Assembly (NCBI GenBank): GCA_023416655.1
Contig: JAEZHK010000075.1
Location: 1 to 46,265 of the forward strand
Length of the DNA stretch: 46,265 nucleotides
Source of the DNA: Bacillota bacterium
Lineage (GTDB): Bacteria > Bacillota > Clostridia > Christensenellales > Aristaeellaceae
Direction: 5' to 3'
The notes below the pieces were generated by a model, which saw only the letters and a list, made by a program, of their open reading frames with translations, was not told where the DNA came from and searched no databases. Positions within the stretch are counted from its first letter, which is position 1. Each line of letters opens with the position of its first letter. Below are positions 25,131-32,562 of the stretch, in pieces. Both the position numbers and the translations under genes were made by a program.

Positions 25131-26417
25131 TTAGCTCCTTCGAATCAGGCCCGCGGGTGCACGGCGGACCACCTCTTCCACAAGCTCTGACGCCGAATCG
25201 CGGCCCAGCGCGGCGACGCGCCCGTGGTAGATGTAGTAAATCAGCATCGACCAGTACACCTCGTATCCGCCCTTGTCGTACTCCTCCTCGGTCGGGAAGT
25301 AGCCGGAACAGCCGTTGGTGTAGCCGCCCAGGTAGAACGCGTCGCTTCCGAGCGCGTCCGACGCCCGCAGCGCGAACTCGCACATGATCTCGTTGGAGAC
25401 GCCCGCGAGGCAGCCGTCGTTCACCGCGAAGTACTGGATCTCCACCGCCTCGGCCTGCCGCTCGACCCCGGCGTCGCGAAGCCTCTGCACCTCCCGAAGC
25501 CAACATTCGCCGTCGATGCCCGCCTCCGCGTGGGCCTCGGCGGCGATTTCACGCGCGCGTTCCATGGACGGCACGTCCGCGTAGAGCGTCACGCCGTCGG
25601 AGTACATTCTCAGCCGCTCCACTTCGCGCGGGCGCAGATCAGGGAGGACGCCGTCCACCGCGCGGAAGACCTCCTCCGCCATGTCGTCAAGCGCCGTTTC
25701 CGAGCGCACGAACCGCTCCGGGTCTTGCGCGTCAACGGGAATCGTTTCAGACTTGTAGTATTTCGGCGCGACGTTGCCCGATGCGCCCTGCGTAACCATC
25801 ACGGCGCAGCCGTACGTCCGCCCGAGCCGGTCCCGGACCGCGCCGAAGAAGTCCGGGGACAGGTGGTAATTGTCGCCCTTGAGCACGCTGGCGTGGGCGG
25901 TCAGGCGTAAAAGCAGCAGCTTCAATTCCCCGGTATTCGCGTCCTCCACCTTCAGGATGCCGACGCGCCGGTCCAGGTGGGCGCTCTCCGCGCGCCGATT
26001 CACGCCGATGTCCGTGTACGCGTTCCCCCACGCCGCCCTGACCGGCGACAAGTTTTGAAGCGCCTCCCGGACGCAGGTGAGGATGCTCTCCCGGGCGGAC
26101 GCGTACCATGAAAGTTCCAGGCTGTCGTTCGGGGCCGAATGGGTGTGCGAAAAGCACAGCATGACCTTTTCGGCGGACGCGCCCAGGATCGAGCCGATCT
26201 CGCCCCGCAGTGCCCCGGCATGCTCCTTCGAAAATCCGATGTGGTCTACGCCTACGAGGCAGCAGGTTTCGCTTTCGAGCCGACAGACGCTGACCTGCGC
26301 CATCAGCGCGCACTCCACGCCCCGGGACCATTCGTCCCCGCGCCCGAAGCCGATCGTCTGCGCCGGTCCGGACGGCGTGATGTCCACCTGCGCGACCCCG
26401 AAGAACGCCGTATGCAT
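25131..26417 (-). CDS. Neutral/alkaline ceramidase-like hydrolase
   Basis: A 428-residue protein related to the N-terminal domain of neutral/alkaline non-lysosomal ceramidases and similar uncharacterised enzymes: GVAQVDITPSGP at the N-terminus, then CCLVGVDHIGFS and the histidine motif LCFSHTHSAPN, typical of the zinc site. Later GDNYHLSPDFFGAVRDRL and MVTQGASGNVAPKY match the family. There is no signal peptide, so it is probably cytoplasmic, and real ceramidase activity is unproven. The ATG at 26417 has AGGGGGAA upstream; the open frame before it overlaps the promoter. It is a single-gene unit. Confidence 0.7.
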   Translation of the reverse strand: MHTAFFGVAQVDITPSGPAQTIGFGRGDEWSRGVECALMAQVSVCRLESETCCLVGVDHIGFSKEHAGALRGEIGSILGASAEKVMLCFSHTHSAPNDSLELSWYASARESILTCVREALQNLSPVRAAWGNAYTDIGVNRRAESAHLDRRVGILKVEDANTGELKLLLLRLTAHASVLKGDNYHLSPDFFGAVRDRLGRTYGCAVMVTQGASGNVAPKYYKSETIPVDAQDPERFVRSETALDDMAEEVFRAVDGVLPDLRPREVERLRMYSDGVTLYADVPSMERAREIAAEAHAEAGIDGECWLREVQRLRDAGVERQAEAVEIQYFAVNDGCLAGVSNEIMCEFALRASDALGSDAFYLGGYTNGCSGYFPTEEEYDKGGYEVYWSMLIYYIYHGRVAALGRDSASELVEEVVRRAPAGLIRRS

Positions 26418-26462
26418 TGCATTTCCCCCTCGCGGCGCCGCAATAGTATCATCGCCGCGTTG

Positions 26463-26478
26463 ATTATACCATATGGTA
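26463..26478 (-). promoter_or_regulatory. Promoter -10 and palindrome of the ceramidase-like gene
   Basis: TATAAT on the minus strand (26468-26463) is overlapped by the palindrome TACCATATGGTA (26467-26478). No good -35 is visible, so the palindrome may be an activator or repressor site. Confidence 0.5.
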
Positions 26479-26553
26479 ACATGAAATACGCGCGTCAATG
26501 CGGCTAAACTCCGCAAATTGACATGAGTATGCTATTTCAAACGCCGAATGATA

Positions 26554-26562
26554 TGGTATGAT
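26554..26562 (+). promoter_or_regulatory. Extended -10 promoter of the ABC exporter genes
   Basis: TGGTATGAT is an extended -10, 32 bases before the ATG at 26595. A TTGACA at 26518-26523 is too distant (33 bases) to pair with it. Confidence 0.5.
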
Positions 26563-26594
26563 TGGGCCACGATTTCGCAAACGGAGGAAAGCCT

Positions 26595-27281
26595 ATGCTG
26601 GTGTGCGAACATCTAGTTAAAAAGTATCTGACCACCACCGCGGTGAGGGATTTGTCCATTTCGATCCCCAAAGGGCGCGTGTACGCGCTGCTCGGCCCCA
26701 ACGGCAGCGGCAAGACCACGCTGATGAAGATGGTCGCGGGGCTGGTCAAGCCCACGTCGGGCATCCTGGCTTTTGACGGCAAGCCCGTCGGCGTTGAGAG
26801 CAAGGCGCGCGTCGCCTACATGCCCACCGAGGGCTACTTCTTCGGCTACATGAACGGCGAGGACGTGGGCGCTTACTATCAGGACTTCTTCCCGGACTTT
26901 GACCGAGCAAGGTACCGCGAGATGCTGGAAAAGATGCAGCTGCCGCCCAAGACCAAGGTCAAGCAGCTCTCCAGCGGCATGCTGGCGAAACTGAAGCTGA
27001 CGGCGACGCTCTCCCGCGATAGCGAACTGATCATGCTGGACGAGCCGCTCAACGGCATCGACATCATCGCGCGGGATCAGGTGATCGAGGCGATCCGCGA
27101 GCGGATCAGCCCGGAGCGCACGTTCCTTTTGTCCAGCCATCTGGTGGACGAACTGGAGCGCATCGTGGACTACGCGGTGTTCATGAAGACGGGCGAGTCG
27201 GTGCTGGAAGGGCCGGTCACGGAGCTTCGCGAAAAGCACGGTAAGGGTCTGGTGGATATGTACAAAGAGATCTACGCGTAA
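26595..27281 (+). CDS. ABC-2-type exporter ATPase
   Basis: A 228-residue ATP-binding subunit. Walker A is GPNGSGKTTLMKM, signature LSSGMLAKLKL (LSGGQ variant), Walker B LIMLDEPLNGID, and the switch histidine is in LLSSHLVDELERI. It pairs with the membrane protein encoded 13 bases downstream. The combination resembles YtrB-like or bacitracin/antibiotic-type ABC-2 exporters; no lantibiotic genes or GntR regulator are adjacent, so cargo is unknown. The ATG at 26595 has CGGAGGAAA upstream. Confidence 0.92.
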   Translation: MLVCEHLVKKYLTTTAVRDLSISIPKGRVYALLGPNGSGKTTLMKMVAGLVKPTSGILAFDGKPVGVESKARVAYMPTEGYFFGYMNGEDVGAYYQDFFPDFDRARYREMLEKMQLPPKTKVKQLSSGMLAKLKLTATLSRDSELIMLDEPLNGIDIIARDQVIEAIRERISPERTFLLSSHLVDELERIVDYAVFMKTGESVLEGPVTELREKHGKGLVDMYKEIYA

Positions 27282-27294
27282 GGAGGGAAGGCGC

Positions 27295-28059
27295 ATGTTG
27301 AAGCTCATCAAGTACGAATACCGCAGGAACCAAAGCTCCATCGTCATGATGCTGAGCGCGATCCTGCTCTTGCAGGCGTTCTTCCTGTACGCCGTCGTCC
27401 GCAAAGACGTCAACCTCGTGGTCCCGGCCTGTGTACTGCTGTTCATCGCCGCGTCCATCTGCGTCATGGGCATGATGATCTACAGCGTGGCGCTCTACTC
27501 CCGGGAGCTGGGCGCGAAGACAAGCTACCTCACGTTCATGACGCCCAACCCCGCCGCGAAGATCCTGGGCTCGAAGCTTCTGTCCGCGCTGATTCTGGGC
27601 ATTTTCTACGCGGTGCTCTTGGGCTCGTTCGGGGCGTGGGACTTCCAGCTTCTGGCCAAGACATTCCCGGAGGTGGAGCTGGGAAGGATCATGATGGAGC
27701 AGCTGATGACCCAGCTGGCCAATACCGAGCTGGCCACCATCCTGTCCACGATCGCCGCCATGGGGATTGAGTTTTTGATCAACTTCTTCACCTTCGTGGT
27801 GGTCGCTTATCTGGCCATCACGCTGAGCGCCACGGCCCTTCAAAACAAGAAGTTCAAGGGGCTGGCCACCTTCCTGATCTTTATCGCGATCATGGTGGCG
27901 CTTGAGTGGGGTACGTCGCTTCTGCCTTCAGCCGACAACCCCGCAAATGTCCTGGAGGCGCTGCTCTCCACCTGGCCCAAGTACGCCGTGTACCTTTGCG
28001 TCATCGCGGGCTCGTTCTCGCTGAGCGTGTGGCTCCTTGAGAAGAAAGTCAGTTTATAA
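27295..28059 (+). CDS. ABC-2-type exporter membrane subunit
   Basis: A 254-residue protein with six predicted membrane helices, from SIVMMLSAILLLQAFFLYAV to YAVYLCVIAGSFSLSVWLL. The N-terminal MLKLIKYEYRRN is the usual cytoplasmic start of ABC-2 permeases. It follows the ATPase gene by 13 bases (AAGGAGG in the gap) and precedes the HAD gene by 26 bases. It should form the transport pore with the ATPase; its substrate is unknown. Confidence 0.88.
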   Translation: MLKLIKYEYRRNQSSIVMMLSAILLLQAFFLYAVVRKDVNLVVPACVLLFIAASICVMGMMIYSVALYSRELGAKTSYLTFMTPNPAAKILGSKLLSALILGIFYAVLLGSFGAWDFQLLAKTFPEVELGRIMMEQLMTQLANTELATILSTIAAMGIEFLINFFTFVVVAYLAITLSATALQNKKFKGLATFLIFIAIMVALEWGTSLLPSADNPANVLEALLSTWPKYAVYLCVIAGSFSLSVWLLEKKVSL

Positions 28060-28085
28060 GTATCCAAACCAACGGAGGAATGTAA

Positions 28086-28802
28086 ATGTCTCCGCTCCCC
28101 GTCGCGATCCTACTGGACCTGGACGACACGCTGATCTCCTTTGACGGCGAGACCCGGCAGGCCTGGAACGAGTGCTATGAGGACTTCATGGCCCGGCACA
28201 GGCCCGGCTTTTCGTTGGATGCGCTTAAGGAAGCGGTCCGGGCCGCGGGAAGCTGGTACTGGGGCGACCCCGTGCGACACAAGACGGGCCGGGAGGATAT
28301 CCGGTCTGCCCGGCGCGAGGTCGTGGAAATGGCGCTAAACACGCTGGGCGTGGAGGACAGGGAACTCGTGAACGATCTCGCCGACCGGTACTCCGACCGC
28401 CACGACGAGCTGATCCACCCCTACCCGAACACCCTGCCCACGCTGGACGCGCTGAAAGCCGCGGGCGTGCGGCTCGCGCTGATCACCAACGGAAGTTCCA
28501 AGGGCCAGCGGGCCAAACTCACCCGCTTCGGCCTGACGGACTATTTCGAGCACATCCTGATCGATCAGGAGCTGGGTTTTGGCAAGCCCGACGTCCGCGT
28601 GTACGAGCACGCGCTGTCCCTTTTGAAGCTTACGAGCCGGCACGTATGGATGGTGGGCGACAACCTGGTCTGGGACGTCTATCCGCCGATGACCCTGGGC
28701 ATCCACGCCGTCTGGCATGACTGGCGAAGGACAGGGCTGCCGGAGGACGCGAAAATCCGCCCCGACCGGATCATCACGGACATCGGGGATCTTATCACAT
28801 AA
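28086..28802 (+). CDS. HAD-superfamily hydrolase (YjjG/phosphatase type)
   Basis: A 238-residue HAD phosphatase. Motif I is D11-L-D13-D-T, with an alpha-helical cap at about residues 20-95; motif II is LITNGSSKGQ, motif III the K in GFGKPD, and motif IV MVGDNLVWD. Enzymes of this group dephosphorylate nucleotides or sugar phosphates in the cytoplasm; the substrate is not clear. The ATG at 28086 follows GGAGG. It is 26 bases after the ABC permease gene and may be in the same transcript. Confidence 0.9.
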   Translation: MSPLPVAILLDLDDTLISFDGETRQAWNECYEDFMARHRPGFSLDALKEAVRAAGSWYWGDPVRHKTGREDIRSARREVVEMALNTLGVEDRELVNDLADRYSDRHDELIHPYPNTLPTLDALKAAGVRLALITNGSSKGQRAKLTRFGLTDYFEHILIDQELGFGKPDVRVYEHALSLLKLTSRHVWMVGDNLVWDVYPPMTLGIHAVWHDWRRTGLPEDAKIRPDRIITDIGDLIT

Positions 28803-28904
28803 AAGACTAAACGAAATGCGCGTTCGCAAGGTGTCGTCGCGGCCCGTTTCCAGGCGGGTTAAAGCCGCGACCGTGATCCTTATGTGCGCACGGGGAGGTC
28901 ACTT

Positions 28905-29831
28905 GTGAAAAACTGGAAACCCCTGATCGCGACGCTCGCGGTATATACCATCTGGGGCTTTTCCTTCCTGACGGCCAAGATCGGCCAGCAGGCGGCGTCG
29001 CCGTTCATCATCCTGATGTACCGCTTCGACATTGCGCTTGCGATCATGGCACTCTACTGGCTCATCAAAAGGCCGAAAATCAGCATAAAAGGCAAGAACA
29101 TCAAGGGCCTGTTGTCGCTGGGCCTGTGCGAGCCGGTGATCTACTTCATCGGCGAGCAGTACGGCATGAAGAACAGCAGTTCCGCCTTCACCGGCGTGAT
29201 GATCGCGGTCATCCCCATCGTGACGCTCTGGATGACGGCGGTCTTCCTCAAGGAGCGGCCGACGAGGCCGCAGTGGCTGTACAGCTTCCTGTCCATCGCG
29301 GGCGTCGCGGCCATCACGGTGATGGCGGGCGGCGACGGGCAGGTGAGGCCCATCGGCGTCCTGCTCCTATGCGTCGCGGTGGTCGCCGGGTCGGCCTACA
29401 GCGTGATCAGCCGGGGCATCTCGGACGAGTTCACAACCTTCGAGCGCAGCCTCATCATGCAGCTGATGGGCGCGGTGTTCTTCACCAGCCTCGCGCTGGT
29501 TGAAAACCACAGCGACCTGACCCGGCTCTTTACGCCGCTGGCAAATGGGCAGTTCGTCTTCGCGGCGCTGTACCTGGCCCTGGGCGCTTCGTTCGCGGGG
29601 TACCTGCTGTTCAACTACGCCGTGTCCACCATGCCCATGCCGAGCCTCATGTCGCTGGGCAACCTGACGGTGGTGCTCTCGGTGCTGGCGGGCGTGGTGA
29701 TCCTGAACGAGCCGTTCTCGCCGGGCGCGTTCGTGGCGCTCGTCGTGATCATCGTGGGCATCTGGGGCGTGCAGAAGTCCGGCCCGCTGGGACAGGAAAC
29801 CGCAGTCAAAGCCCCTGAGATGGAACAATAA
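28905..29831 (+). CDS. EamA/DMT-superfamily transporter, second copy
   Basis: A 308-residue transporter with ten membrane helices and two EamA repeats; the first begins LAVYTIWGFSFLTAKIGQ and the last ends FVALVVIIVGIWGVQKSG. It is a metabolite or drug exporter of unknown substrate and is only distantly similar to the copy at 22071. The GTG at 28905 is chosen because GGGAGG sits seven bases upstream; a GTG at 28884 would add seven residues. A terminator follows. Confidence 0.9.
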   Translation: MKNWKPLIATLAVYTIWGFSFLTAKIGQQAASPFIILMYRFDIALAIMALYWLIKRPKISIKGKNIKGLLSLGLCEPVIYFIGEQYGMKNSSSAFTGVMIAVIPIVTLWMTAVFLKERPTRPQWLYSFLSIAGVAAITVMAGGDGQVRPIGVLLLCVAVVAGSAYSVISRGISDEFTTFERSLIMQLMGAVFFTSLALVENHSDLTRLFTPLANGQFVFAALYLALGASFAGYLLFNYAVSTMPMPSLMSLGNLTVVLSVLAGVVILNEPFSPGAFVALVVIIVGIWGVQKSGPLGQETAVKAPEMEQ

Positions 29832-29853
29832 GAGATCGGCAAACAGGAGTGCT

Positions 29854-29882
29854 TGCGGCGGAGTTTCTCCGTCGCATTTTTT
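29854..29882. terminator. Terminator between convergent DMT and MATE genes
   Basis: TGCGGCGGAG (29854-29863) pairs with CTCCGTCGCA (29867-29876; one G-T pair) around TTT, followed by six T. The T-run overlaps the MATE stop codon. Confidence 0.85.
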
Positions 29883-31266
29883 ACGCCGTCTCTGCGCGGT
29901 ACTCGTCGCTTTTCGCGGTCCCACGCCGCCCGGCCTTGGGCAGCAACTGCGCGAACACCGCGCGGCAGGTGACCACCAGCGCCAGCGCGGACAGCACCCA
30001 CGCGATGGGGTTCACAAGGCCGATTGCCCAGAAGCCGAAATGCGCGACGCCGAAGACCGCGCAGGCAAGCCGGACCAGCAGGTCGTACACCGAGGCGATC
30101 ACGGGCTTCTCGGGCCTGCCGATGCCCTGAAGCACGTTTTTCAGGATGACGCTGGCGCACTGGAACGGCACGAACAAGGCGCAGAGCAGGATGAACCGTC
30201 CGGAAAGCTCCAAAAGCTCCGGCGTGACCCCGCTGATGATCAGCGGAATGGCGTGGCGGCTGACCGCCGCGAGGATCAGCGTGACCGGCGTCACAAAGCA
30301 CACCATCAGCGTGTACAGCTGTTTGACGCCGGTCAAAATCCTGTCCGGGCGGTTCGCGCCGTAGTTCTGGCCGCTGAACACCTCCACCGCGCCGCCCAGC
30401 ATCATCGCGGGCATCACCGCCAGCGAAAACAGCCGATCCGCCGCGGCGACGGCGGCCACCGCCGAACTGCCCAGCGAATTTACCGCGAACTGGAACGCGG
30501 TGGCCCCCGCCGAGGCGAGAAGGCTGGTCAGCCCGATCGGCGCGCCCAGCCATAGAAGCCGCTTCGCGACCTCTTTCCGCACGCCGAACCGCATAAGGCG
30601 CAGGATGTCCGGCCGCTCCTTCAGCACGCGCCGCAGGCACAGCGCCGAGGCCGTGCCGTGGGCGATCAGCGAGGCCAGCGCCGCGCCGGTCACCCCCATG
30701 CGCAGGATGGCGATCAGGACGACGTCGAGGGAAAGGTGCAGGCCCATGCCCAGCATCTGGTACTGGAAGGCCGTCTTCGTGTCGCCCCCGGCGCGCAGGA
30801 TGCCCGTGAGCGTCATCATGACCAACGGCACCGGGATGCCCAAGAGCACGATGCGCAGGTAGCGGGCGGCGTCCGTCGCGATGTCGGCGGGCGTTCCGGC
30901 GAGCGCGATCAGCCGCTCGGCGATCATGCCGGAGGGGATGGCCAGCATCAGCGCCATGACCGCGGTCATGAGGAGCGCGGCGCTGGAGAACCGGTCGGCG
31001 GCGTCCCGGTCGCCCGCGCCGATGGCCAGCGCGATGGGGATCACGAACCCGTTGCAGAAGCCCATCAAAAATCCGGCGGCAAGAAACGCCACCGGCGAAG
31101 CCGCCGCGATGGCGGCAAACGCGCCCAGGCCGGCCGAGCGCCCCACGATCAGCCCGTCGATGAGGTTTGAGACCTGCATCAGCGCGCTGCCGAGCAGCAT
31201 CGGCCAGCAGAAAGAGAGCATCCTGCGAAGCGGGTTCCCGCCGGTCATGTCGATCCGCACGCGCAT
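29881..31266 (-). CDS. MATE-family efflux transporter
   Basis: A 461-residue MATE transporter with twelve predicted helices. Both halves show the family's repeated pattern; N-terminal MTGGNPLRRMLSFCWPMLLG and the internal QNYGANRPDRI (Q-N-x-G-A) are diagnostic. It would export drugs, toxins or metabolites with Na+ or H+. The ATG at 31266 has GGAGGGAGG directly in front; starts further upstream lack such a site. It is divergent from the DUF1003 gene. Confidence 0.92.
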   Translation of the reverse strand: MRVRIDMTGGNPLRRMLSFCWPMLLGSALMQVSNLIDGLIVGRSAGLGAFAAIAAASPVAFLAAGFLMGFCNGFVIPIALAIGAGDRDAADRFSSAALLMTAVMALMLAIPSGMIAERLIALAGTPADIATDAARYLRIVLLGIPVPLVMMTLTGILRAGGDTKTAFQYQMLGMGLHLSLDVVLIAILRMGVTGAALASLIAHGTASALCLRRVLKERPDILRLMRFGVRKEVAKRLLWLGAPIGLTSLLASAGATAFQFAVNSLGSSAVAAVAAADRLFSLAVMPAMMLGGAVEVFSGQNYGANRPDRILTGVKQLYTLMVCFVTPVTLILAAVSRHAIPLIISGVTPELLELSGRFILLCALFVPFQCASVILKNVLQGIGRPEKPVIASVYDLLVRLACAVFGVAHFGFWAIGLVNPIAWVLSALALVVTCRAVFAQLLPKAGRRGTAKSDEYRAETA

Positions 31267-31363
31267 CACCTCCCTCCATCCTATCGAGCGGCGCGTTCGG
31301 AAAGACCGATGCAAAGCGGACTTGCAGTTTCGAGGCGCACCTGTCGCCCGCACCCCGGGATTG

Positions 31364-31372
31364 TGCTATAAT
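31364..31372 (+). promoter_or_regulatory. Extended -10 promoter of the DUF1003 gene
   Basis: TGCTATAAT is an extended -10 with consensus hexamer, 37 bases before the start codon. No convincing -35 is present. Confidence 0.6.
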
Positions 31373-31409
31373 GGGAGACAAAAGCGGGCTTACGGAGAGG
31401 GGCGTATCC

Positions 31410-31946
31410 ATGGAACCGAAAATGACCCGGGAGGAGATCGTCAGCCGCATCCTGGGGCCGGAGTTGGGCGACGACCAGAGCGGCGAGGAACTGATCCACC
31501 TGCTGCTGATCAGCAAGGTGGCCAAGGACATCGAGCGCCACGTGAAGCCGACGCTGGGCGAGCGCGTGGCCGACAAGATCGCGAAGGTGGCGGGCAGCTG
31601 GTCGTTCATCTTCCTGTTCGTCGGATTCCTGGCGCTGTGGATCGTCGTCAACGCGCTCCTCCTCAAGGAGGCTTACGACCCGTTCCCCTTCATCCTTTTG
31701 AACCTTTTCCTCTCCTGCGTCGCCGCGCTGCAGGCCCCCGTGATCATGATGAGCCAGAACCGGCAGGAACAGAAGGACCGGCTGCGCGCCGAGAACGATT
31801 ACAGGATCAACCTGAAGTCGGAGATCATCGTGGAGGACCTACACGCGAAGTTGGATAAGCTGGTCGAAAACCAGGAAAGAATCCTGGATAGGTTGACCGC
31901 GCTGGAAAGGAACGCGGGCGGGGACAATCCATACGGTGAAGCGTAA
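31410..31946 (+). CDS. DUF1003 membrane protein
   Basis: A 178-residue DUF1003 family protein. It has two membrane helices (SWSFIFLFVGFLALWIVVNAL and PFPFILLNLFLSCVAALQAP) followed by the family signature IMMSQNRQEQKDRLRAENDY and a C-terminal coiled coil (DLHAKLDKLVENQERILDRL). Function of this family is unknown. The ATG at 31410 has GGAGAGG upstream. The open frame upstream overlaps the MATE start and is not used. Confidence 0.92.
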   Translation: MEPKMTREEIVSRILGPELGDDQSGEELIHLLLISKVAKDIERHVKPTLGERVADKIAKVAGSWSFIFLFVGFLALWIVVNALLLKEAYDPFPFILLNLFLSCVAALQAPVIMMSQNRQEQKDRLRAENDYRINLKSEIIVEDLHAKLDKLVENQERILDRLTALERNAGGDNPYGEA

Positions 31947-31969
31947 CGGACCTCGAAGCCCGCGGGGGC

Positions 31970-31998
31970 TTGCCATCCTATGCAAATGAATCTATAAT
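31970..31998 (+). promoter_or_regulatory. Promoter of the small Cys-motif gene
   Basis: TTGCCA (31970-31975) and consensus TATAAT (31993-31998) with a 17-base spacer, 35 bases before the start codon. A strong promoter for a short gene. Confidence 0.8.
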
Positions 31999-32032
31999 GG
32001 TGGTATGACCCAAGAGACAAGGAGGCATGAGA

Positions 32033-32341
32033 ATGGACAAACCGTTGCATTACGGACAAGACACCGGCCCCGCAAGCGATGCGGATGCTATGGTCTGCTC
32101 GCCGGAATTCACCCGCGGCTGCGCTGACCCCAACAAAGGCATGCCGCCCGAGCTCGCGCAGGACGCGCCCATCCCCGAGGTCCGGCCCCGGCCTGAGCCG
32201 GTCCCCGCGGACGCGGACCATGAACCCGCGCCCGTTTTGACCCACAACGCGGCGGAAGAACCCGAACAGGGCTTCCCCGAGATCGCCTGCTCCGCCGAAT
32301 TCCCGAAGGGCTGCGTGAACCCGTCGGACGAGTCCCCATAG
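32033..32341 (+). CDS. Small hypothetical protein with duplicated CSxEFx[RK]GC motif
   Basis: A 102-residue hydrophilic, proline-rich protein of no recognised family and without a signal peptide. Two near-identical motifs stand out: VCSPEFTRGCADPNKG near the N-terminus and ACSAEFPKGCVNPSDE near the C-terminus, separated by an acidic, proline-rich linker. Each has two cysteines six residues apart (C-x6-C) around a basic residue followed by GC. The ATG at 32033 has AAGGAGG seven bases upstream. It has its own promoter and a terminator (32429-32447) after a 90-base tail, so it is a real transcription unit. It may bind a metal or be processed or cross-linked; this is inference. Confidence 0.72.
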   Translation: MDKPLHYGQDTGPASDADAMVCSPEFTRGCADPNKGMPPELAQDAPIPEVRPRPEPVPADADHEPAPVLTHNAAEEPEQGFPEIACSAEFPKGCVNPSDESP

Positions 32342-32428
32342 CGCCAGGGGAATGGCGCGAGGATTGATCTAATCTTCGCAGCGATCCCGGCTGAAATCCG
32401 GACAGCATAAACCGCCAAAACCTTTACG

Positions 32429-32460
32429 CCCCGGCTCATAGCCGGGGTTTATACGTTTTG
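32429..32460 (+). terminator. Terminator of the small Cys-motif gene
   Basis: CCCCGGCT (32429-32436) pairs with AGCCGGGG (32440-32447) around a CAT loop, followed by TTTATACGTTTT. Confidence 0.8.
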
Positions 32461-32495
32461 TGTCATGTTAAAAATTCAATCCGTCGCCGATGGCC

Positions 32496-32524
32496 TTGAA
32501 AAGCGGACAGGGACGACGTTATAA
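32496..32524 (+). promoter_or_regulatory. Promoter of the caspase-like gene
   Basis: TTGAAA (32496-32501) and TTATAA (32519-32524), spacer 17 (or TATAAC with spacer 18), 39 bases before the start codon. Confidence 0.65.
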
Positions 32525-32562
32525 CTAAATACAGGGTGTACTCCACACAAGGAGGCTGTGCC

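Noticed and set aside
26518..26523. TTGACA as -35 for the ABC exporter genes
   Set aside because: The nearest good -10 is 33 bases away, too far for a sigma-70 promoter; the extended -10 alone is more plausible.
29615..31666. 683-residue open frame on the minus strand
   Set aside because: It overlaps the MATE gene in another frame and is Arg/Gly/Ala-rich without domain signatures; the MATE frame is well supported.
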